A stretch of 64,000 bases of DNA from Saccharobesus litoralis. GTDB taxonomy: Bacteria > Pseudomonadota > Gammaproteobacteria > Enterobacterales > Alteromonadaceae. Of the stretch, positions 36,837 to 44,277 are shown piece by piece. The first letter of the stretch is position 1. Each line of letters starts with the position of its first letter. The notes beneath the pieces were generated by a model. That model was given only the letters and a program-made list of their open reading frames with translations. It had not been told where the DNA came from and searched no databases. The position numbers and the translations under genes were made by a program. The stretch is taken from contig NZ_CP026604.1 of the NCBI RefSeq assembly GCF_003063625.1, positions 3,574,065-3,638,064 on the forward strand. The letters run 5' to 3'.

Positions 36837-38014
36837 GCCAATACATCTTAATTGAAAGAATAAAGGTTCAAAACGCTAATGCAGCTTCGGGTTTCACTTG
36901 GGGCTTTCCAGCAATCACCCATTTTTTAGGTTTTAGCCATAACTTAAATAGAAATCTTAAGTCCAATGGCGAATTTAGCTATTTAGCTTTGGAGGGTTGT
37001 GTTGTGGTAGCGCATGAACAGCATGTTCATGCATATAAAGACTTTGGTGTTACTCGGTTTACTCAGTATAAAACTTCTCACCAGCGAGAGGTTAAATTTG
37101 AAAAAGATGGGACTTTAAAGGGCGCTTCAATTATAGAAGAAGCCAAAATGAATATGACCGTTTCTCTATTGATACCTGTTAGTGGTTATTTAGGTGGCGC
37201 GCAAGACGAGCTAATCCAATTTATTAAAAATTCTTGCCAAATACAGCGTTTAGCTGGTGGAACTATTTTGTCTGTAGCAAATGTTGATATTGTTGATTTG
37301 GCAAAAGAGGACCACCTTAGAAGTGTTAGAAGAAAGTTATTGCCTGGCTTTGTATTGCAAGATAGAGCTAACTATTTGGAAGAACACTTTTTAAAGCTAA
37401 AAGAGCAAAACCCAAAAGTAGGATTGCTGGATGCTTGGTTTGATTTTATTGCATTAAAGCAGGTAGCTAGACCTGAATGTGATTTATTAGATAAGCATTT
37501 GGCTAAGCAAGCAGATAAATCAGATTCATTTTATACAATAAACGACATCTGGCTTGAGCATAAAAGCCAACCGTATGATCAAAAAAACATACCCTGTGAA
37601 CTAGTTAATTACTTTGCTGATCAGCAAGAGAACATTGACCCCAAAGTGTTAACTCAATGGCAAAGTTACTTATTACCAAATGAAAAAACACCAGCTAATT
37701 GGGAATACGTTAAAAAGCCACAAACGGGTTATTTGGTGCCCATAATGACAGGTTATAAAGCTATTACCAAAGTTTATCCAGCGGGTGAAATTGATGGTGC
37801 TAGAGATGCTGAAACAGACTTATGTTTTGTCGAATCCGTTCATTCTGTTGGTGAATGGCAGAGTGTCCACCGTTTAAAAAGTCACGATCACTGGCAAGCC
37901 AGTGTTTGGAATTATGCACCGTATGAACAAGATTGGTATTTGTGCCAGCAAGAACGAGGCACTGATAAACAAATAGCACAAACCGAATCAACAACTGATG
38001 AAATTTATTATTAA
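36833..38014 (+). CDS. csy2: Csy2 (Cas5f)
   Basis: A 393-residue protein with the Csy2 N-terminal pattern (LIERIKVQNANAASGFTWGFPAITHFLGF) and a later YKAITKVYPAGEIDGARDAETDLCFVE region. A RAMP-fold protein that caps the crRNA 5' handle with Csy1. It overlaps csy1 by ATGA; csy3 follows after 18 bp with its own AAGGGAAA ribosome site. It is somewhat longer than many Csy2 proteins (about 320-330 residues), the extra sequence lying in the middle and at the C-terminus. Confidence 0.92.
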   Translation: MSQYILIERIKVQNANAASGFTWGFPAITHFLGFSHNLNRNLKSNGEFSYLALEGCVVVAHEQHVHAYKDFGVTRFTQYKTSHQREVKFEKDGTLKGASIIEEAKMNMTVSLLIPVSGYLGGAQDELIQFIKNSCQIQRLAGGTILSVANVDIVDLAKEDHLRSVRRKLLPGFVLQDRANYLEEHFLKLKEQNPKVGLLDAWFDFIALKQVARPECDLLDKHLAKQADKSDSFYTINDIWLEHKSQPYDQKNIPCELVNYFADQQENIDPKVLTQWQSYLLPNEKTPANWEYVKKPQTGYLVPIMTGYKAITKVYPAGEIDGARDAETDLCFVESVHSVGEWQSVHRLKSHDHWQASVWNYAPYEQDWYLCQQERGTDKQIAQTESTTDEIYY

Positions 38015-38032
38015 TCTATAAGGGAAATATTT

Positions 38033-39013
38033 ATGGCTATTCAATTACCAAGCATGTTAGCTTTCGAACGTAAACTTGAAACTTCTGACGCACTAATGTT
38101 TTCAGGTGTATGGGAAAATATTGCAACTGCTGAAAAATGGCAGGAAATCCCTATTACCAAAAGACAAAATCGCTCTACCCAAAGTGCCGAAGGCACAAGT
38201 GATGCTGACAAAATTAAACCCAACCCTGTTTCATCGGATAGTGACGATGCCAACCTTCCGTTAAAACACGACACGCTAAAAGTAAGCTTTAGTATGCGAG
38301 TTATTGGCAGTCTTGGAAATCCATTTGGCTGTAACTCTCCCGATTTTAGTAAAGCAATTAAAACCAAAACCGCAGATTTTAAACAGGGCGAGGGTGTTAA
38401 TGATTTAGCTTATCGCTATGCTTATAACATCGCCAATGGACGTTTTCTATGGCGTAACCGTGTTGGTGCTGAGGAAATAAGCATTGTTGTTAAGGCAGGA
38501 GACCATACCTTAAATTTTAGTGCTTATGACTTTTCGTTAACTGAATTTGAAAAAGGCAACGACAATTCGTTTTTGCAGCAGTTAACAGCAATAATTGCAG
38601 AGGGTTTAAAAGGCGACGAGAAAAGCTTTGTACTAATTGAAGTTGACGCGTTTGTAAAACTTGGCTATCAGCAACACGTGTTCCCATCACAAGAAATGAA
38701 TATGGGTGAAAAGGGCAAAGTTTTATTTAAACTTGATGGCTGTGCGGCTATCCATAACGTAAAAATAGGCAACGCTATCCGCACTATTGATACTTGGTAT
38801 AACCGTTATGCCGAACAAAAACAGCCTATAGCAATTGAACCTTTCGGTGCGGTTACTCAAATTGGTGACGCTTTCCGTAAAAATAAAAAAGAAGGCGATT
38901 TGTATTCATTGATGGTTGATTGGGTAAATGATATTGACTTAACTCCTGAACAGCAGATGTTTGTTACTGCAAATTTAATTCGCGGTGGCGTGTTTAGTAA
39001 GTCTTCTAAGTAA
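38033..39013 (+). CDS. csy3: Csy3 (Cas7f), backbone subunit
   Basis: A 326-residue protein. Csy3 features are LPSMLAFERKLETSDALMFSG at the start, GRFLWRNRVGAEEISI and ITQIGDAFR-like GAVTQIGDAFR with QMFVTANLIRGGVFSK at the end. Six copies of this subunit coat the spacer part of the crRNA in known I-F complexes. A good AAGGGAAA site precedes the ATG, in line with its high stoichiometry. Confidence 0.94.
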   Translation: MAIQLPSMLAFERKLETSDALMFSGVWENIATAEKWQEIPITKRQNRSTQSAEGTSDADKIKPNPVSSDSDDANLPLKHDTLKVSFSMRVIGSLGNPFGCNSPDFSKAIKTKTADFKQGEGVNDLAYRYAYNIANGRFLWRNRVGAEEISIVVKAGDHTLNFSAYDFSLTEFEKGNDNSFLQQLTAIIAEGLKGDEKSFVLIEVDAFVKLGYQQHVFPSQEMNMGEKGKVLFKLDGCAAIHNVKIGNAIRTIDTWYNRYAEQKQPIAIEPFGAVTQIGDAFRKNKKEGDLYSLMVDWVNDIDLTPEQQMFVTANLIRGGVFSKSSK

Positions 39014-39029
39014 AAAATCTGGAGTGTCT

Positions 39030-39662
39030 ATGAACTACTATCTCGACATTCAGCTAGCGCTACCAGATGCTGAAGCTAACTTCGGCTTTATCTGGCAAAA
39101 ACTTTTTCAACAGGTGCATTTTGCACTTGTTGAACATGGTTACGAGTCTGAGCGCAAACTAAAACATGGTGATACTAAAGTTTTACGAAATTCTAAAATA
39201 GCGGTGTCATTTCCTGAATATCAAAACCACCCATATCCATTAGGTTCAAAATTACGTTTGTTTGCACAAACCGAGGCTGAATTGCAAAAGTTGGCGATTG
39301 ATAAATGGCTGAATCGTTTATTGGATTATGTGTCTATAGGGAAAATCCAAACTGTAACTGACGAAACGCAATTTGTTGCTTTTAAACAAAAGCGAATTAA
39401 GGGAGTTAAACGTCTAGAATATTCATTAAATAAAAAAGCTAAACATATAGCTGAAAAATTTAATGTGGATTTTGATCAATGCTTAAAGGAGCTGAAAGAA
39501 AAATATGTTTTTGAACAGACTAAATTGCCATTTATTCAACTGGAAAGCCAAACCAGCAAACAACGAGGCGACCGTGGACTTTTTCAAATATTTATAGAGA
39601 AGGCAGATCAAACAGCAGCTACGAATTTGATGTATGACTGTTATGGTTTGGTTCTTAATTAA
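39030..39662 (+). CDS. csy4: Csy4 (Cas6f), crRNA-processing endonuclease
   Basis: 210 residues from the ATG at 39030 behind GGAG. An upstream in-frame extension would run back into csy3 and is rejected. MNYYLDIQLALPDAEANFGF and QQVHFALVEHG are Csy4 hallmarks; His in VHFAL is the expected catalytic base. The C-terminal GDRGLFQIFIEK is the Gly-rich segment. It cuts repeat RNA 3' of the CTGCC/GGCAG hairpin and stays bound. Last gene of the cas operon, followed by a terminator at 39702. Confidence 0.95.
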   Translation: MNYYLDIQLALPDAEANFGFIWQKLFQQVHFALVEHGYESERKLKHGDTKVLRNSKIAVSFPEYQNHPYPLGSKLRLFAQTEAELQKLAIDKWLNRLLDYVSIGKIQTVTDETQFVAFKQKRIKGVKRLEYSLNKKAKHIAEKFNVDFDQCLKELKEKYVFEQTKLPFIQLESQTSKQRGDRGLFQIFIEKADQTAATNLMYDCYGLVLN

Positions 39663-39701
39663 ATCAATTTTACGTATGTTTTGATCATAGTGATAACTTG
39701 A

Positions 39702-39736
39702 AGAACCAAATTAAAACTTAATTTGGTTCTTTTTTT
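39702..39736 (+). terminator. Rho-independent terminator after csy4
   Basis: Perfect stem AGAACCAAATTA / TAATTTGGTTCT around AAACT, followed directly by a T-run. It separates the cas operon from the toxin-antitoxin genes and array 1. Confidence 0.9.
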
Positions 39737-39780
39737 GGTTGAGCCATAATAGCGAATACCTTGATGTAGGAGCTAATAAC

Positions 39781-40059
39781 ATGTCTTTATCTGCACACAT
39801 AAAACCCATAAGTTATTTAAAAGCTAATGCTGCAAAAATTGCAGAAGAATTAAAGCAAGAGGGCGAGGCTTACATTATTACCCAAAATGGCGAAGCGGCT
39901 ATGGTTGTTCAGTCTGTTGCCGAGTATGAAAAAACACAAGAAACGTTAGCCTTGCTAAAAATGGTGGCACAAAGTGAGCGTAGCGTTGAGCAAGAAAAAA
40001 CGCATGACGCAAAAACAGCGCTTAAAAGTATTCGTGCTCGATTAAATTGCCATGAGTAA
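39781..40059 (+). CDS. Phd/YefM-type antitoxin
   Basis: 92 residues from the ATG at 39781, which has TAGGAG upstream. The N-terminal half (ISYLKANAAKIAEELKQEGEAYIITQNGEAAMVVQSVAEYE) matches the Phd/YefM DNA-binding fold. The C-terminus is helical and charged, as expected for the toxin-neutralising tail. It is 14 bp upstream of a ParE/RelE-type toxin. The pair sits between the cas operon terminator and the leader of array 1. Confidence 0.9.
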   Translation: MSLSAHIKPISYLKANAAKIAEELKQEGEAYIITQNGEAAMVVQSVAEYEKTQETLALLKMVAQSERSVEQEKTHDAKTALKSIRARLNCHE

Positions 40060-40073
40060 GTAAAGGCGGTTTG

Positions 40074-40403
40074 ATGAAAACCTATTCTGTACATTTTTCA
40101 GACGATGCCTTTAAAGATCTTGAAACTATATACCAACATTATTTATTAACTGCGGATAACACCATTGCTAACCAGTTATTGGATCAACTTGAACAAGCGA
40201 TTAATTCGTTAAACCTTGACCCCAAGCGAACAAAATTTAATGCCGATTTGTTGCGGGCTGGAATTCAGTTACATGAACTTTTAAGCCAGCATTTTCGAAT
40301 AATCTACCGAGTTAATGAAACGCAATACAAAGTGTTTATTCTTGTCATTTTGCATCCAAAACAAAGTATCAGTAAAGCATTGTTTCAACGCACGTTACAT
40401 TAA
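40074..40403 (+). CDS. ParE/RelE-superfamily toxin
   Basis: 109 residues from ATG 40074 (AAAGGCGG site). The pattern SVHFSDDAFKDLETIYQHY, then DPKRTKFNADL and FRIIYRVNETQYKVFILVILHPKQ, is that of ParE/RelE toxins. RelE members cut mRNA on ribosomes and ParE members poison gyrase. The sequence looks closer to ParE but the target is not certain. It ends exactly where the leader of CRISPR array 1 begins, so read-through could enter the array. Confidence 0.85.
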   Translation: MKTYSVHFSDDAFKDLETIYQHYLLTADNTIANQLLDQLEQAINSLNLDPKRTKFNADLLRAGIQLHELLSQHFRIIYRVNETQYKVFILVILHPKQSISKALFQRTLH

Positions 40404-40539
40404 TAGAAAGACCAAAAAAATAGCTCTTTAAAAATTACTTATAAATTCAATAGCTTATTACATAGTTAAAAATTTGGGTAAAAATAGCCAAAATTGATTA
40501 ACCCTATGTTGTAACTTATTTTTTTGCTAAATTTGCATT
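40404..40539 (+). promoter_or_regulatory. Leader of CRISPR array 1
   Basis: AT-rich leader directly before the first repeat. It shares blocks with the leader of array 2 in the same order: GCTCTTTAA, AAAATTTrGGTAAAAA, GTTG, TTTTTTTGyTAAATTyGC. The shared blocks mark the acquisition and promoter side and set transcription to the + strand. Confidence 0.8.
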
Positions 40540-41107
40540 GTTCACTGCCGCACAGGCAGCTTAGAAATGTCGCAGCAAAATCCCCAATTTTGTCTTGAAG
40601 TTCACTGCCGCACAGGCAGCTTAGAAAATGATTTAACGAGTGATTGCTTTTTAACACCTGTTCACTGCCGCACAGGCAGCTTAGAAATTAACTCGCTAAC
40701 GCGACAACATTGTCGCCGTGTTCACTGCCGCACAGGCAGCTTAGAAAAAGGCGAGCGTTATGCTGTGACGGGCTTTTTAGTTCACTGCCGCACAGGCAGC
40801 TTAGAAAACTGGCGCGGCCTTTGAGCGCCATGCTTTTGCGTTCACTGCCGCACAGGCAGCTTAGAAAATAATGGCGATGTAATGACAAATATTCTAAAAG
40901 TTCACTGCCGCACAGGCAGCTTAGAAATGAATGCAATTGTAAATTGCTAGAGGGGCTATGTTCACTGCCGCACAGGCAGCTTAGAAAATTGCTAATGCGA
41001 CTCCCGTCGTGATTAAGGCGTTCACTGCCGCACAGGCAGCTTAGAAACGCCAACTCTGGCAGTACAGCCGATACCTCTGGTTCACTGCCGCACAGGCAGC
41101 TTAGATA
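40540..41107 (+). CRISPR. CRISPR array 1: 10 type I-F repeats, 9 spacers
   Basis: 28-nt repeats start every 60 nt from 40540 to 41080 (GTTCACTGCC GCACA GGCAG ... TTAGAAA), with nine 32-nt spacers. The CTGCC/GGCAG hairpin is the Csy4 site. The last repeat degenerates after TTAGA (41104), marking the distal end. All internal repeats are identical. Confidence 0.98.
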
Positions 41108-41196
41108 CCCATTTGAAAAAGCAGATACTGTTTCTTCTAATAATTTGGAATTTGACTGTTATGGCTTGATTATTTGTTCGATACTATTTAGTAAAT

Positions 41197-41227
41197 AGTT
41201 GTATGACGTAGGTCATACAACTATAAT
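41197..41227 (+). promoter_or_regulatory. Promoter and palindromic operator of the second TA module
   Basis: Perfect 11-bp arms AGTTGTATGAC (41197-41207) and GTCATACAACT (41212-41222) around GTAG. TATAAT (41222-41227) overlaps the right edge, and TTGTAT (41199-41204) lies 17 bp upstream of it. A dimeric ribbon-helix-helix antitoxin bound here would cover the promoter, the usual autoregulation of such modules. Confidence 0.75.
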
Positions 41228-41259
41228 TTGTTTAAAAGTTAAACATAGTGGTTTTTAAC

Positions 41260-41523
41260 ATGGCAAGAATTAATGCAAGGTTAGATGACGAATACATGGC
41301 TAAGTTGGAAAGGTTAAAAAGCCAAATGCACACATCGACTACAGAAGTTTTAAAATTGGCAATTGACGATTTATATGAAACGCAACTCAATCAGAAACAA
41401 GCAAAATTACAAGCATTGCTTAATAGTGACTTTGTTGGGTGTGGTGAAGCCGAGGCTGACTTGTCGAGTCATTATAAATCTTACTTAAATTCAGACCTTT
41501 CCAAAAAACATGATAATCGCTGA
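41260..41523 (+). CDS. Ribbon-helix-helix antitoxin (VapB-like)
   Basis: 87 residues from ATG 41260; an in-frame GTG four codons upstream is less likely. The N-terminus (MARINARLDDEYMAKLERL, then TSTTEVLKLAIDDLYE) is a ribbon-helix-helix DNA-binding domain. The C-terminal 40 residues should wrap the toxin. Overlaps the PIN toxin gene by 14 bp. A palindromic operator lies upstream at 41197-41222. Confidence 0.85.
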   Translation: MARINARLDDEYMAKLERLKSQMHTSTTEVLKLAIDDLYETQLNQKQAKLQALLNSDFVGCGEAEADLSSHYKSYLNSDLSKKHDNR

Positions 41524-41923
41524 TAGCAGTTATTGGCTGGCTTTGGCCAACACCAGAGATCAGTACCATCAAATCGTGCTAGCCAAAACCGTATCGTTGA
41601 ACGATACCTTAATTACCACTTGGCCAGTGTTAACTGAAACATGCCATTTATTACTTTCACGAATGGGTGTTCATGCGCAAGTTAAATTTATTCAGCAAGT
41701 AGAGCAATTTGCCGATTTATTTGTGCTAGAGCCGAAACATTTAATACGATGCTCTCAGTTGATGGAACAATATCAAAACTTACCTATGGATTTAACCGAT
41801 GCCTCTTTGGTGGTATTAGCGGAAAATTTAGGGGAGGGGAAAATATTGTCGACAGACAGACGAGACTTCAACGCATATAGGTGGAATAACCAGCATCCAT
41901 TTCAAAATGTGTTGTTTGACTAA
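41510..41923 (+). CDS. PIN-domain toxin (VapC-like)
   Basis: A 137-residue PIN protein: MIIADSSYW supplies the first Asp, LTETCHLL the central Glu, and DLTDASLVVLAE with STDRRDF the remaining acidic residues. All four catalytic acids are present, so an active RNase is expected. It starts inside the antitoxin gene. The module lies between CRISPR arrays 1 and 2. Confidence 0.87.
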   Translation: MIIADSSYWLALANTRDQYHQIVLAKTVSLNDTLITTWPVLTETCHLLLSRMGVHAQVKFIQQVEQFADLFVLEPKHLIRCSQLMEQYQNLPMDLTDASLVVLAENLGEGKILSTDRRDFNAYRWNNQHPFQNVLFD

Positions 41924-42624
41924 CAGGTTAAAAAGCACTCAAACTCCGCACGATAAAAAATGAAAGTAAAACAGGAATTATGAGAACAGTGTAAGTACTA
42001 ATGATCACAATCGTTTTAAGTCTAATTGTATAACCGATACAGCAAAGTTTAAAAATAGGTAATTACTCAGTGTAATGAAATTTATAAGTGATCGATCGTT
42101 AAATATCTTTGAATAAGGTACTTACACTACTGACTTTTGTGGAAAATAACCGTTTTAAAGTATCAAGTTCTTGTGGGTGAGCATTTACGCTTGCAGAGCC
42201 TGCAAACTTTCTGTCAAAACGAGTAATACTACAAGATTGCGTTTCAGACAAATTTTAAGTAGCAGCTATCTATGCAGGCACCAAAAGTAGGGGATCAGAA
42301 GCCAAGTCTCTCCTACAAAAGGCGTATTATATTGTTTCTTATATGGTTGGAAACTCGCTGTTTGCAATGCTATATAGTTACAAAAATAGTAACTACTCGG
42401 CGTGTTTATAAATAGAATTGAATTTCTTCCGCTGGTATAAAAAATTACTGTCATACCTGAGTATTCAGGTATCCAGCGCCTTTATTAAAGTAAACGGAGC
42501 TCACGTTTACTAAACAAAGTCACTAGAGTACCGCATTCGCGGCAAAGACGAGGTAATTAGCAATACTAAGGCGCGTAAAACAAATTACGCTGAGTAGATA
42601 CCAAAAATAGTAGCTAAACCATTA
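41924..42624. other. Gene-free interval between TA module 2 and array 2, repeat-rich
   Basis: No coding region recognised. The stretch ATTACTCAGTGTAATGAAA (42062-42080) and an R2 unit (TGTGGGTGAGCATTTACGCTTG, about 42172-42195) recur in the same order at 52026-52110. A degenerate alpha element lies at about 42229-42278. At 42453-42511 are two strong hairpins, ATACCTGA/TCAGGTAT and AGTAAACG/CGTTTACT, a REP-like pattern. Confidence 0.5.
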
Positions 42625-42765
42625 AATACTAAAATAACCCAAGTTTTTTGCTCTTTAATAAATTGATTAAAATCAAATGGTTATGTTCTAGCTGAAAATT
42701 TAGGTAAAAAAGCCTAAATGTGACTAATGCGTTGACGCTATTCGTTTTTTTGTTAAATTCGCCCT
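42625..42765 (+). promoter_or_regulatory. Leader of CRISPR array 2
   Basis: Shares ordered blocks with the array 1 leader (GCTCTTTAA; AAAATTTAGGTAAAAA; GTTG; TTTTTTTGTTAAATTCGC) and ends at the first repeat. It indicates + strand transcription and an independently acquiring array. Confidence 0.8.
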
Positions 42766-43270
42766 GTTCACTGCCGTACAGGCAGCTTAGAAAGTCTGTT
42801 TGGGTATGAGTGTTTATCAGTCCATGTTCACTGCCGTACAGGCAGCTTAGAAATATGCTGAATTCAGCACACTTGAACCCAATAAGTTCACTGCCGTACA
42901 GGCAGCTTAGAAATGCAAAGTGCTTTTGATGCCGGTAGCGAAACCGTTCACTGCCGTACAGGCAGCTTAGAAACAATGTTAAATCACTGGGTGACGAATG
43001 GATTCGTTCACTGCCGTACAGGCAGCTTAGAAAGCCCTAGCGGCAACAACCCTAGCCATACTCACGTTCACTGCCGTACAGGCAGCTTAGAAAGTTTATC
43101 GTCAAAACGCATTCGCTTGAGGAATGTTCACTGCCGTACAGGCAGCTTAGAAATCATGGATAGATTAGCGCGGGTTTTGTTGAAAGTTCACTGCCGTACA
43201 GGCAGCTTAGAAACAAATGGCACCACTGGCGTGGTCGGTACATACGTTCACTGCCGTACAGGCAGCTTAG
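42766..43270 (+). CRISPR. CRISPR array 2: 9 type I-F repeats, 8 spacers
   Basis: Repeats start every 60 nt from 42766 to 43246 with eight 32-nt spacers. All carry GTACA where array 1 has GCACA; the change lies in the loop of the Csy4 hairpin, so processing should not suffer. The last repeat stops after GCTTAG (43270), where the 164-nt T unit begins. Confidence 0.98.
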
Positions 43271-43434
43271 GTGACGAGGAACCGAAACGAAGTTTCGCAG
43301 TCCGAGGAAGTGAGGTCATGGATGACCGATGTAATATAGCTTCATGGATGAATCCCATAAAAGAACAGTGTTGAGTAAAATAGGGCATGTTTACCGTAAA
43401 TGGATTGTCGAGATAAATCTCGACCTGTAAGTAA
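43271..43434 (+). repeat. T unit 1, spacer-like segment between arrays 2 and 3
   Basis: A 164-nt non-coding segment between the last repeat of array 2 and the first of array 3. It contains hairpins CGAAAC/GTTTCG, GGTCAT/ATGACC, TTCAT/ATGAA and GTCGAGAT/ATCTCGAC. It recurs after array 3 (43931-44200), interrupted by two inserts. It has no similarity to the array leaders. Confidence 0.75.
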
Positions 43435-43930
43435 GTTCACTGCCGCACAGGCAGCTTAGAAACTCAGCCGTTGTTATAATCAATTTATTGTTGAGTTCAC
43501 TGCCGCACAGGCAGCTTAGAAAAGTAAGTGTGTGCGAGTCATCGAAAAGCGAGAGTTCACTGCCGCACAGGTAGCTTAGAAACTATACTTAAGGCTAAGC
43601 GCGGATTTTGGAGAGTTCACTGCCGCACAGGCAGCTTAGAAAAGGAGTATCCCCAAGAAATACGGTAGTTTCTAGTTCACTGCCGTACAGGCAGCTTAGA
43701 AATTAATATCACCCGCCAACGCACTACCTAAAAAGTTCACTGCCGCACAGGCAGCTTAGAAAATCTCAACAATCGCTCCCGCTGTATCACCCACGTTCAC
43801 TGCCGCACAGGCAGCTTAGAAATTTTTGGCGTTTTGCTCTGATTTGGCTGGTTGGTTCACTGCCGCACAGGCAGAAAATTGTTCCCGACATTTTCTGCAT
43901 TCTCTAACATCCATGTTGATCGCAGCTTAG
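43435..43930 (+). CRISPR. CRISPR array 3: 8 repeats, 7 spacers, no leader, last repeat interrupted
   Basis: Repeats start every 60 nt from 43435 to 43855, with seven 32-nt spacers. Most have the GCACA loop of array 1; the repeat at 43675 has GTACA like array 2, and the one at 43555 has GTAG for GCAG. The final repeat is split: 20 nt at 43855-43874, then an insert, then CTTAG at 43926-43930. Upstream lies T unit 1 rather than a leader, so new spacers are unlikely to be added here. Confidence 0.95.
43875..43925 (+). repeat. Two-hairpin element (alpha type) inserted in a CRISPR repeat
   Basis: A 51-bp insert in the last repeat of array 3. GCAG occurs on both sides (43871-43874 and 43922-43925), as a target duplication would give. 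Hairpin 1 is GCAGAAAAT / ATTTTCTGC around TGTTCCCGAC, its outer arm being the repeat's own GCAG. Hairpin 2 is AACAT/ATGTT around CC. Confidence 0.75.
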
Positions 43931-43955
43931 GTAACGAGGAACCGAAACGAAGTTT

Positions 43956-44012
43956 AGGTCGTTCTATGTCATCCTTGTCATCACGACATTGGTATGTCCA
44001 TATACTGCACTG
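43956..44012 (+). repeat. Two-hairpin element (beta type) inserted in T unit 2
   Basis: Insert relative to T unit 1, placed in the right arm of the hairpin CGAAAC-GAA-GTTTCG. It contains ATGTC / GACAT around ATCCTTGTCATCAC, then GTAT...ATAC. The CATCCTTG...CAC pattern is shared with the insert in R1 copy A (about 6115-6163), which has CCTACATCCGTGTAGG as its second hairpin. Confidence 0.55.
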
Positions 44013-44033
44013 TCCGAGGAAGTGAGGTCATGG

Positions 44034-44083
44034 CAAGTTGCGTGTTCCCGACGCAACTTAAGTACTGGCATCCATGCCAGCAA
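44034..44083 (+). repeat. Two-hairpin element (alpha type) inserted in T unit 2
   Basis: Insert relative to T unit 1, in the centre of the palindrome GGTCATGG/ATGACC. Hairpin 1 is AAGTTGCG / CGCAACTT around TGTTCCCGA; linker AAGTA; hairpin 2 is CTGGCAT / ATGCCAG around CC. Confidence 0.75.
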
Positions 44084-44200
44084 AGACCGATGTAATATAG
44101 CTTCATGGATGAATCCCATAAAAGAACAGTATTGAGAAAAATAGGGCATGTTTACCTTAGATGGATTGTCGAGATAAATCTCGACCTACACTGTAAGTAA

Positions 44201-44262
44201 GTTCACTGCCGCACAGGCAGAACATTGTTGCCGATATTTACGATAGTTAATGCAAGCATGGA
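44201..44262 (+). repeat. Isolated CRISPR repeat fragment followed by a degenerate alpha element
   Basis: The first 20 nt of the repeat (44201-44220, GCACA form) end at GGCAG, the same point where the last repeat of array 3 is split. AACATTGTTGCCGATATTT and an ATGC/GCAT hairpin follow, a decayed alpha-type element. Confidence 0.65.
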
Positions 44263-44277
44263 ATAGGGCTGTCAAAC

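Larger units (their letters stand above)
43931..44200 (+). repeat. T unit 2, copy of T unit 1 with two inserts
   Basis: Same sequence as 43271-43434 but lengthened by inserts at about 43956-44012 (beta type) and 44034-44083 (alpha type), plus ACA near the end. Outside the inserts only a few bases differ. It follows array 3 just as T unit 1 follows array 2, and is itself followed by a CRISPR repeat fragment. Confidence 0.75.

Noticed and set aside
40567-41053. Open frames on both strands through CRISPR array 1 encoding repeated peptides such as HCRTGSLE
   Set aside because: They arise because repeat plus spacer is 60 nt, a multiple of three. The frame stays open by periodicity and is not coding.
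42629-43374. Open frames through CRISPR array 2 with repeated FLSCLYGSE or VHCRTGSLE peptides
   Set aside because: Same periodic artefact of 60-nt units; no ribosome site or domain.
43271-43434. T unit as a leader for array 3
   Set aside because: It shares none of the ordered blocks common to the leaders of arrays 1 and 2, and its copy at 43931-44200 precedes only a repeat fragment.
43271-43434. T unit hairpins as integron attC sites
   Set aside because: The hairpins lack the paired R'' / R' core sites (GTTRRRY / RYYYAAC) expected of attC, and no integron integrase is present.
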